Positions 18,183 to 24,733 of a stretch of DNA of 64,000 bases are shown here, one piece after another; positions within the stretch are counted from its first letter, which is position 1, and every line of letters begins with the position of its first letter. Made by a program: the position numbers and the translations under genes. The notes below the pieces were generated by a model, which was not told the DNA's origin, ran no database searches, and worked only from the letters and a program-made list of their open reading frames with translations. The DNA is from Marisalimonas sp016777705 (GTDB lineage: Bacteria; Pseudomonadota; Alphaproteobacteria; Puniceispirillales; Marisalimonadaceae): assembly GCF_047717795.1 (NCBI RefSeq), contig NZ_CP159808.1, forward strand, positions 2,046,001 through 2,110,000. Reading direction: 5' to 3'.

Positions 18183-19163
18183 ATGGCTCAAATAGATAAA
18201 ATTTTGTCTGAAATTCTTGTTGATCCTGTGAGCCGTAGTCCTTTGATAAAGTTGCATTCACAAAATGGAAAAATTGTGGAAATAAAAAATGAAAGTGGTC
18301 AATCATATCCTGTTATTAATGGAGTTATCAATTTTGCGAATGAAACTAATTATGCAGATAATTTTGGTGATCAATGGATGCGGTTTCCTAAGCTTCAGTT
18401 AGACTCTTTTAATGGGACATCAATATCAGCAATCAGATTCTTTAAAGCTCTTAAATTAGAACCAAATGAGTTAAAAGGTAAACTGATCTTAGATGTAGGT
18501 TGTGGAACAGGGAGGTTTGCAGAAATAGCGTTAAATGCAGGCGCTTATGTAATAGGCTTAGATTACTCAGCTGCAGCGCAGGTTGCTTCCAAAAACTTGG
18601 AGAAATATTCAAATTTTAGGGCGATACGAGGTGATATTTATAAACTTCCGTTTAAGGAAAGCAGCTTTGACATAGTCTATTGTTTAGGCGTTCTTCAACA
18701 CACGCCAAATGTAGAACAGGCTTTCAAGTCTCTGCCCCCGGTAGTCAAGAAACCTGGCTACCTAGTAGTGGATTATTACTGGAAACGGCTCAGATCCGTG
18801 CTTGGCTGGAAATATCCAATAAGATTGATAACTTCTCATCTAAAAGAAACTACTGTTCTGAAAATTCTTAGTCTAATTCACCCTTTTGTTTATCCAATGT
18901 CTAAATTAGTTATTAAGACTCGGTACGTTGGTAAAGCATTATCACGTCTACTACCAGTGGTTAACTATTGTAGAGATTACCCTGAATTAGGTGATGAATT
19001 ATTACGTGAATGGTCATTTTTAGATACTTACGATAATTGGGCGCCAAAATATGATCAACCGCAAACAGTCGATACTGTATTAAGGTGGGCTAAGGAGATC
19101 GGTTTAGAAAAAGTAAGTTGTGAGCACGTTGGGCATTTAGTAGTTAGAGGATCTGTAAAATAG
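18183..19163 (+). CDS. class I SAM-dependent methyltransferase with Trm112-like N-terminus
   Basis: A 326-residue protein. Residues 10-55 resemble the Trm112-like module often fused to methyltransferases of polysaccharide and natural-product clusters (LVDPVSRSPL and later YPVINGVINF), but without zinc-binding cysteines. The Rossmann domain shows motif I, DVGCGTGRF, at about 104-112 and a post-I acidic residue in GLDYS. The substrate is unknown; sugars or lipids of the cell surface are plausible given the Wzz-like and acyltransferase neighbours. I chose the ATG at 18183 over an upstream in-frame TTG at 18138. It is the sole gene of cassette B. Confidence 0.8.
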   Translation: MAQIDKILSEILVDPVSRSPLIKLHSQNGKIVEIKNESGQSYPVINGVINFANETNYADNFGDQWMRFPKLQLDSFNGTSISAIRFFKALKLEPNELKGKLILDVGCGTGRFAEIALNAGAYVIGLDYSAAAQVASKNLEKYSNFRAIRGDIYKLPFKESSFDIVYCLGVLQHTPNVEQAFKSLPPVVKKPGYLVVDYYWKRLRSVLGWKYPIRLITSHLKETTVLKILSLIHPFVYPMSKLVIKTRYVGKALSRLLPVVNYCRDYPELGDELLREWSFLDTYDNWAPKYDQPQTVDTVLRWAKEIGLEKVSCEHVGHLVVRGSVK

Positions 19164-19215
19164 AATTCTGCAGCTATGTGAATAATTACAGGCAGTGTTA
19201 AGAATAAAATTATGT

Positions 19216-19301
19216 CTTCACTATGCAAGTGCCGAGTGCGCAAACTATTGAATTGCAATAGTTGCACAAGCGTAGATAAAACGTGCAAAGTAGTGATGAA
19301 G
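19216..19301. repeat. long imperfect inverted repeat
   Basis: The inner stem pairs GTGCGCAAACTATTG (19236-19250, with a three-base bulge) with CAATAGTTGCAC (19256-19267). Outer pairing involves CTTCA...CACTA...TGCA on the left and the matching segment ending TGAAG at 19301. The structure spans about 85 bp downstream of the methyltransferase and ends beside the cassette B arm repeats. A terminator T-run is absent. Confidence 0.55.
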
Positions 19302-19322
19302 TTACACATTAGTTTCACACTA
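19261..19322 (+). repeat. arm-type repeats, right side of cassette B
   Basis: GTTGCACAAGC at 19261, GTTACACATTA at 19301 and GTTTCACACTA at 19312 share GTTNCACA. The last two are tandem with an 11-bp period, and the last starts exactly 62 bp before core R2, the same spacing as the GTTAGAAA repeats keep from R1 and R3. Confidence 0.5.
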
Positions 19323-19373
19323 ACTATTAGTAGGTGGTAAATGATTAATATTAAACAGGTAATTTTCAATATT

Positions 19374-19391
19374 ACTACTGAGTGGGAGTAG
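19374..19391. repeat. core repeat R2 (copy of the htpG 3' end)
   Basis: ACTACTGAGTGGGAGTAG matches the htpG end at 16 of 18 positions. Read on the minus strand it encodes K-S-T-P-T-Q-stop when extended, against K-A-I-P-T-Q-stop in htpG, so the coding frame of the displaced end is still visible. Confidence 0.6.
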
Positions 19392-19409
19392 ATTTTATTA
19401 CATATCATT

Positions 19410-19431
19410 GTTAGAAACTTGTTAGAAAGTC
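19410..19431 (+). repeat. arm-type direct repeats, left side of cassette A
   Basis: GTTAGAAACTT at 19410 followed directly by GTTAGAAAGTC at 19421, 36 and 47 bp to the right of core R2. The first 19 bases equal those of the pair at 17907. Confidence 0.65.
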
Positions 19432-19443
19432 AAATCATGTAAT

Positions 19444-20499
19444 TTGATTTTATTGGCTTTTGTGCTTTCGATTATTTCATATTTCTTAATTGAAAAATCA
19501 TGCAGAAACTCAAAGGTTTTTAGTAGAGAGTTGTTTTTGAGTGCCATAGTAATTTCATTAGCGGCACTGACTTTTGTGAATTATGATTTTATTTCAAAAG
19601 ATGGATACAAAGATAGGCTCCCACCGATTCTTTCAAAACAGAATTTATATGAAGAAGTTTGGAATCACTTCAAGCAAGAAGGGAGGCCATGTTATCAAAG
19701 ATTTGCTGACTTTTGTAGAATAGATAATGACATAAACCTTACGCGTGTACATGCTCTATCTGATAGTCATCTTTCTTCAATGTCTCCACAGCTCGTTTCA
19801 TCATTAGGTAATGAGTTTAACTATTTGGAGATCAATACTCCTGGCTGTCCTTTCGTTTTGAACGTGAATAATTATGATGCTAACGGAAACATATTCTATG
19901 GATGTTCTTCTGATCATCAAAATTTTCGATTAAAAAGCATAGAACAAAAGCCTTCTATTATTCTTTTAGGCGGAAGGTTTCACGCATACATAAGTTCAAG
20001 AAGTTTTGTTAATAAAAAAGTTGAAGAATTCGGAGATATATGGCTTACATTTAAATCAGAAAATAATATTCCATTTGTAGAAGAGTTCAAAAATACAGTT
20101 CAATTGTTAATCTCTCAAGGCCATAAAGTTGTTTTAATCTACCCTATACCAGAAGTTGGTGTGTCTGTGCCACATTACATTTTAAATTCGATAAAAGGTA
20201 AATCAGTTTCTGATATGAGTTCTGATTTTGAAATCCTAAACACAAGTTATGAGGTGTATCAAAATCGCTCAAAATCAACATTCGAATTGTTTGACTCTAT
20301 TCAATCTCCAAATATCTATCGTGTTTATCCCCATACATTGTTTTGTAATAAACAATTGAAAGGTAGATGTGTTACACATGATTATGATAATGTCTTTTAC
20401 GCAGATTCCGATCATCCAAGTGCTAAAGGTTCGGAAATGATTGTTGAATTGATTATGGAACAAATTAATAAGGCAGAGGTAAATATTAGAGGAAATTAA
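19444..20499 (+). pseudogene. 5'-truncated O-acyltransferase with SGNH domain
   Basis: OafA/YrhL-type enzymes have about ten membrane helices (acyltransferase-3 domain) followed by a periplasmic SGNH hydrolase-like domain, and acetylate O-antigen or other glycans. Only the end of the membrane part remains: a final helix with LSIISYFLIEKSCRN, the usual closing motif of that domain, then one more helix and the full SGNH region with DSH near residue 105 and DSDHPSAKG near the C-terminus. The open frame begins directly after the arm repeats, following an in-frame TAG at 19423-19425. The roughly 300 N-terminal residues are missing. A translated remnant from the TTG at 19444 is possible. Confidence 0.7.
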
Positions 20500-20662
20500 T
20501 CACATACAACAACATTACTTAGTTTTAGTATCTGCTTTTGATTTTCCTTTTCTACACGTGTGTTTGGCAATTTTTTACGTAGCCACTTTTTGTGTCGTTC
20601 TGCTCTTTTCAGTTCTTTTTCGTTAGTATCTATTTTCTGAACAAATAAGTGTAAGCAAACTA

Positions 20663-21109
20663 ATGCTTTTTTATGATAGAGATACAGCAATACAAGCAGT
20701 AGAAGATGAAAGTAGTTCGCTTATAAAAGTGCCAAAGAACATACAAAGAAAGCAGATAGTCACAGCAATAGATAGGATATTTGCGAAAGGGATGGAGTTT
20801 GAAAAGGGAAGACAAGTGCGTAATCCAAATCGTTCAAACGCACGTTATCATCTGACAAAGCCTATAAAGATAGAGAACTTAAAAGCTTCATTTGACGTAT
20901 ATGAAATACAAAAAATTGCTCTAATGAATGGAGAGAAAGTAGATAATAAGAAGTTAGCAAAGGCTATAGGATTGAAAGTAGAATGCAGAGTAAAAGACGA
21001 AGCGTATGATGCGGCATATGAAGCACGTATAGTAAGTGTTGCCATTAGCCGTAAAAAGAAGTTAGCGATAGATGCTATTGCTAATGTTGTTGAAGGTAAG
21101 TTTATCTAA
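20663..21109 (+). CDS. hypothetical protein in cassette A
   Basis: A 148-residue basic, hydrophilic protein without signal peptide or membrane helix; not recognised. It is rich in Lys, Arg, Ala and Ile and predicted mostly helical by composition, a look shared with small phage-encoded proteins. No good ribosome-binding site precedes the ATG at 20663. It is followed within 20 bp by the 44-residue gene, and the pair ends in a hairpin terminator, so the two form a short operon inside the cassette. A role in mobility, regulation or defence is guesswork. Confidence 0.6.
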   Translation: MLFYDRDTAIQAVEDESSSLIKVPKNIQRKQIVTAIDRIFAKGMEFEKGRQVRNPNRSNARYHLTKPIKIENLKASFDVYEIQKIALMNGEKVDNKKLAKAIGLKVECRVKDEAYDAAYEARIVSVAISRKKKLAIDAIANVVEGKFI

Positions 21110-21127
21110 CAAAAAAGGAGAAAAGAT

Positions 21128-21262
21128 ATGGTACGTTCATTAGAAGAGATACAAGCAGATAAGAAGGATGCTATTGCTGAAGTGAAGAAACTCATTGTCG
21201 AATACAAACTAACAAAGGGTGATATTAGAGGAAAAGCAATAAAGCAGTTGATGGCTGAATGA
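21128..21262 (+). CDS. 44-residue protein, weakly H-NS-linker-like
   Basis: A short gene with a strong ribosome-binding site (AAGGAGAAAAGAT before the ATG), stop TGA at 21260-21262. The peptide is one charged helix ending in AIAEVKKLIVEYKLTKGDIR, which recalls the region of H-NS-family proteins just before the DNA-binding domain (helix, then YGLT-x-x-DL). The DNA-binding part itself is absent. The resemblance is by eye only and may be chance. The good ribosome-binding site and the following terminator argue that it is translated. Confidence 0.6.
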   Translation: MVRSLEEIQADKKDAIAEVKKLIVEYKLTKGDIRGKAIKQLMAE

Positions 21263-21278
21263 GTTGAAATCATACTCT

Positions 21279-21310
21279 AAAAGAGGTTAGAAACTTTCTA
21301 ACCTTATTTT
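21279..21310 (+). terminator. intrinsic terminator after the cassette A small genes
   Basis: A 9-bp perfect stem AGGTTAGAA / TTCTAACCT with a 3-base loop, followed by TATTTT, and with an A-rich flank on the left so that it could also act on the minus strand. It sits 22 bp after the 44-residue gene. The left arm also contains the 11-mer GTTAGAAACTT. Confidence 0.6.
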
Positions 21311-21395
21311 AGTGTTTCTATTGTTTTTCAATAGCATCGAATAAGCATTTAAGTACGCTATTTCTACTCAAATGTTAGAAATTTGTTAGAAAGTA
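21286..21395 (+). repeat. arm-type direct repeats, right side of cassette A
   Basis: GTTAGAAACTT at 21286, GTTAGAAATTT at 21374 and GTTAGAAAGTA at 21385. Distances to the core at 21436 are 150, 62 and 51 bp. The same three distances separate the corresponding repeats from core R1 at 17969. Confidence 0.65.
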
Positions 21396-21435
21396 TAAAA
21401 AAGAAGTAATAAGAACAATGTCTTACAACGTTGGA

Positions 21436-21453
21436 ACTATTGAGTGGGAATAG
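21436..21453. repeat. core repeat R3 at the true 3' end of htpG
   Basis: ACTATTGAGTGGGAATAG holds the htpG stop codon and its last codons (I-P-T-Q-stop on the minus strand). Copies at 17969 and 19374 point to this as the attachment site used by the cassettes. Confidence 0.6.
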
Positions 21454-23338
21454 CTTTTAATAAAAATTGGTTCATTATTTTACTAAATTGCGCTGGATCT
21501 GCTGGCATTTTGCCTTCTAGTAATCTTGCTTGTTCAAAAAGCAAAGTACCCGCATCACTCACTAAGTCGTTATTTTCTTTTTTACTCAGTAGTGATTTCA
21601 TATTTTTAATAAGGGTATGGTCACCATTAATTTCTAAAATACGAGGAGCACCTTTATAATTAGCATCTCTTTGCGCCATAAGCTGTTCCATTGCAATATC
21701 CATATCACCATCGTCTGCGACCAAACATACTGGGCTGTCTGTTAAATTAGAAGATAGCCTTATATCTTTTACCTGTTCACCTAATACAACTTTCATTTGT
21801 GCTATTAGATCAACAAATTCTTTAGCTTGCTTTTCTTTTTGATCTTTATTCTCAGATTTTTTGTCTTTATTTTTCTCATCTAAATCGTCTAAATTAATTT
21901 GTCCTTGAGTTATAGATGTAAACTTTTTATCTTTAAAAGTTCCAATCATAGGCAACCAAAATTGATCAATAGCATCAGTCATAATTAAAACTGGTATATT
22001 TTTTGACTTAAAGCCTTCTAGGTGTGGACTAGCTAAAGCTTGTGATCTAGTTTCAGCTGAAATATAATAGATGTCTTTTTGATTCTCTGGCATTTTTTCT
22101 AAATAAGAAGATAATGACATGATTTCATCGTTTTCATTAGTAGAAAACCTACATAAATCTAATAAGGTTTCTTTTCTTTCCGCATCTTCATAAAGACCTT
22201 CCTTTAGAACAGCCCCATATTCTTTCCAAAAACTCTTATAACCATCAACATTTTTTTCACTTACTTTTTTAAGTTCTCTTAAAATTTTTCCAACCAGTGA
22301 TTTACTTATTTTTGATACAGCTGGATTGTTCTGAAGCATTTCTCTACTTACGTTTAAATCAATGTCTTGAGTATCAACTAAACCTTTTATAAATCTTAGA
22401 TAACTAGGAACTAAGGCGTCACACTTATCTGTTATAAAAACTCTGTTTATATATAATTTTAAGGATGATTTTCTATCGGGGTTAAATAAATCAAAAGGCC
22501 TTGTTGATGGAATACATATCAAATTAGTATAACTTATGGTACCTTCTGTATTATTATGCATTGTTAATAATGGTTTACCAAAACCAGCACCAATGTGAGA
22601 GAAGAATTCTTGATACTGCTCTTCAGTTATATCTTTAGAAGGTCTTGTCCATAAAGCAGAGGCTTCGTTTAATGTTTTTTCTTTAGCATCTTTTTTATCA
22701 ATTTCTAATAATTTAACTGGATATGAAATATGATCAGAATATTTTCTTACAACAAATTGAAGCCTTGTTTCCTCTAAAAATTCTTTAGCGTCTTTTTTTA
22801 ATTTTAAAGTTATAGATGTCCCAGCAATCTCTTTGTCAGTTTTCACTAAATCAAAACCTGTTTTTCCATCAGAAGACCATTTCCAAGCTTGTTCTTCACC
22901 AGCTTTTTTTGATACAACCTCAACGCTATCAGCCACCATAAATGAAGCGTAAAAACCTACACCAAATTGTCCAATCATAGACATATCAGATTTCTTGTCT
23001 TTACTATTACTTGCAACCTGTTCAAGAAAAGCTTTTGTTCCTGATCTAGCAATAGTTCCCAAAGATGATTTTAAATCTTCTTCATTCATACCTATGCCGT
23101 TGTCTGAAATTGTTAATATTTTTTCTTTATTATTAACTTCGATTTTTATTTCAGATACATCAGAAGAATTATTTATTTTCTTATCTGTTAGACCTAAATA
23201 TTTTCTCTTATCAAGAGCATCTGATGCATTTGACACTAATTCACGTAAAAATATTTCTCTTTCAGAGTAGAGAGAATTTATGACTATATCTAATATTTTA
23301 CCTGTATCTGCCTCAAATTTATTACTCATATTAGTCAT
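21437..23338 (-). CDS. htpG: molecular chaperone HtpG (Hsp90)
   Basis: Cytosolic Hsp90 homologue of 633 residues, full length for the family. The GHKL ATPase motifs are present: ELVSNASDALDK near residue 36, DNGIGM near 82 and GQFGVGFYASFMVAD near 123, with the middle-domain arginine in NVSREMLQ. The start ATG at 23338 follows AAGGGGA; an ATG three codons later is possible. A CTTGAAA at 23397-23403 on the minus strand could be a sigma-32-type -35 element, but no convincing -10 follows. The last codons double as the attachment-like core of the adjoining island. Confidence 0.97.
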   Translation of the reverse strand: MTNMSNKFEADTGKILDIVINSLYSEREIFLRELVSNASDALDKRKYLGLTDKKINNSSDVSEIKIEVNNKEKILTISDNGIGMNEEDLKSSLGTIARSGTKAFLEQVASNSKDKKSDMSMIGQFGVGFYASFMVADSVEVVSKKAGEEQAWKWSSDGKTGFDLVKTDKEIAGTSITLKLKKDAKEFLEETRLQFVVRKYSDHISYPVKLLEIDKKDAKEKTLNEASALWTRPSKDITEEQYQEFFSHIGAGFGKPLLTMHNNTEGTISYTNLICIPSTRPFDLFNPDRKSSLKLYINRVFITDKCDALVPSYLRFIKGLVDTQDIDLNVSREMLQNNPAVSKISKSLVGKILRELKKVSEKNVDGYKSFWKEYGAVLKEGLYEDAERKETLLDLCRFSTNENDEIMSLSSYLEKMPENQKDIYYISAETRSQALASPHLEGFKSKNIPVLIMTDAIDQFWLPMIGTFKDKKFTSITQGQINLDDLDEKNKDKKSENKDQKEKQAKEFVDLIAQMKVVLGEQVKDIRLSSNLTDSPVCLVADDGDMDIAMEQLMAQRDANYKGAPRILEINGDHTLIKNMKSLLSKKENNDLVSDAGTLLFEQARLLEGKMPADPAQFSKIMNQFLLKAIPTQ

Positions 23339-23536
23339 TTAGATGTCCCCTTTTGTATTAAGATATATATAGATAGTTGGTTATTAACTATGTAATTTTC
23401 AAGAGTAAATTTTAAATTTTTGGGGAGCTATTCTATAACTAAGGTCAAACTTTTTGGTGCTGGAAAATTAGTTAGGTAAATTATTATTTGTCTTTAATAA
23501 TTATTAATATGAACAACAAATTTAATTAATATTCTA

Positions 23537-24313
23537 TTACTTATTATAGTCAGAATTTTCTTGATCTAGTATTAGCCTTATTTCTCTTAAGAATGCTGTA
23601 CCAGCTGGGTTAGGCAATTCTTCGTTATCTAACTCTTCAGCAGTTTTTTCTGCAATATCATCATCTAAAATACTGATTTTTTTTCCTGTTTGAAGAGCAT
23701 TAATATACATTTTTGCTGCTCTCTCAAAATAAAATAAACGGTTAAAAGTCTCTGCTACATTTTGTCCGAAAATTAAAATACCATGGTTACCCATTATAAA
23801 AGTATGCTTTTTAGGATTTGACAATAATTTTGCACATCTTGCACCTTCTTCTTCGAAAGCTAGACCACCATATTTTTTGTCAACAACTTGTCTTCCAAAA
23901 AACATTGAGGCAACCTGATTGATAGGTGGTAGATAACAATCATCTAAAGACGCTAAAACCGTGGCAAATATTGAATGAACGTGCATTATACATTTCGCAT
24001 GAGGACACATTTTATGTATAGCACCGTGCAAACCCCATGCTGTTGCATCAGGAGCATTTTCTTTTTTAAGAACAGTTTTGTCGTTAACATCTAACAAAAG
24101 TAGATCAGACGCCTTGATTCTAGAAAAATGCCACATATTTGGGTTCATCAAAAACTGAGTTCCATCAGAGTTAACTGCTAAACTAAAATGATTGGCAACG
24201 GCTTCATGTAGATTACTTCTTTCTGCCCATCTAAATGCTGCGGCTAATTCTTTTCTTTCTTCATCAAAATTATTATTTAATAGATATTGTGAACTTGTTT
24301 GAATTTCATTCAT
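23537..24313 (-). CDS. class II aldolase/adducin family protein
   Basis: A 258-residue metal-dependent aldolase fold. Zinc ligands are visible in MHVHS (near residue 113) and in GNHG (near 178). Relatives include fuculose-phosphate aldolase, methylthioribulose-phosphate dehydratase and the unassigned class II aldolases of marine bacteria; this one resembles the unassigned group and may lack aldolase activity. It lies 198 bp downstream of htpG on the same strand with no operon partner. Confidence 0.82.
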   Translation of the reverse strand: MNEIQTSSQYLLNNNFDEERKELAAAFRWAERSNLHEAVANHFSLAVNSDGTQFLMNPNMWHFSRIKASDLLLLDVNDKTVLKKENAPDATAWGLHGAIHKMCPHAKCIMHVHSIFATVLASLDDCYLPPINQVASMFFGRQVVDKKYGGLAFEEEGARCAKLLSNPKKHTFIMGNHGILIFGQNVAETFNRLFYFERAAKMYINALQTGKKISILDDDIAEKTAEELDNEELPNPAGTAFLREIRLILDQENSDYNK

Positions 24314-24391
24314 TAATCAAAACCCTATAAAATTATGATATTCTCATATTGTATTTAGTTAAGTCAAATATTATAAATAATCTAATTATCT

Positions 24392-24733
24392 ATGAGGTTT
24401 GAATTGGGTTATTTTTATCTTTTTATTGCTATTATTGGAGAAGTTGTTGGAACGACATATCTAAAAAGCACTAATAATTTTTCAGAATTAATACCTAGCA
24501 TTTTTGTTGTTTTAGGTTACGGAACAGCTTTCTACTTTATGATGCTTGCAATGAAAACAATCCCTATTGCAATCACCTATTCAATATGGGCGGCTGTTGG
24601 TATTTCTGCAATCACAATCATAGGAGCATTAAAGTACAAAGAAATACCTGATTTTCTAGCAATTCTAGGAATAGGATTAATTATAATTGGCGTGATTCTT
24701 TTAGTTTTTTACAGCAAAATGGGTGCGAATTAA
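24392..24733 (+). CDS. SMR-family multidrug/cation efflux transporter
   Basis: A 113-residue protein with four hydrophobic helices, the exact size of EmrE/SugE/QacE proteins. The essential acidic residue is Glu17 in IIGEVVGTTYLK, and the second-half motif SIWAAVG is also present. SMR proteins are proton-coupled dimers that export lipophilic cations, guanidinium or polyamines; the GEVVGTTYLK version is of the EmrE (SMR quaternary-cation) type. Its last 4 bases overlap the end of the convergent lpd gene. Confidence 0.92.
   Translation: MRFELGYFYLFIAIIGEVVGTTYLKSTNNFSELIPSIFVVLGYGTAFYFMMLAMKTIPIAITYSIWAAVGISAITIIGALKYKEIPDFLAILGIGLIIIGVILLVFYSKMGAN

Larger units (their letters stand above)
17969..19391. 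mobile_element. putative cassette B next to htpG (methyltransferase cargo)
   Basis: About 1.4 kb bounded by core R1 at 17969 and core R2 at 19374, with one gene, a SAM methyltransferase. Inside each end lie GTTNCACA-type repeats (18026, 18037 and 18087 on the left; 19261, 19301 and 19312 on the right), a different arm sequence from cassettes A and C. The inner right repeat again lies 62 bp from the core. No integrase is encoded, so movement would need a recombinase in trans. Confidence 0.5.
19374..21453. mobile_element. putative cassette A next to htpG
   Basis: About 2.06 kb between core R2 and the core at the end of htpG. GTTAGAAA-type tandem 11-mers lie just inside both ends (19410 and 19421; 21374 and 21385), with an extra copy at 21286, all in direct orientation. 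Contents: a truncated O-acyltransferase, two small genes of unknown function and a hairpin terminator. The arrangement core-arms-cargo-arms-core is what a tyrosine-recombinase-mobilised element should leave, but no recombinase gene is inside. Confidence 0.55.

Noticed and set aside
18680..18871. Short plus-strand frame inside the methyltransferase gene
   Set aside because: Shadow of the real gene in another frame.
19055..19408. Minus-strand 117-codon frame over the end of the methyltransferase gene
   Set aside because: It crosses the methyltransferase gene, the inverted repeat and the core in a frame unrelated to the htpG-like ending; composition is not protein-like.
17907..19431. Integron attC sites
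   Set aside because: GTTAGAA lacks the final pyrimidine of GTTRRRY, no matching RYYYAAC box pairs with it, and the fixed core at htpG with tandem arm repeats fits a lambda-type integrase better.
20496..20690. Minus-strand 64-codon frame with a Lys/Arg-rich middle between the acyltransferase remnant and the 148-residue gene
   Set aside because: The only ATG lies inside the 148-residue gene, there is no ribosome-binding site, and no family is recognised. It could still be a remnant.
23396..23403. Sigma-32 type promoter for htpG
   Set aside because: CTTGAAA is present, but no -10 box of the CCCCAT or CYTATMT type lies at the required distance.
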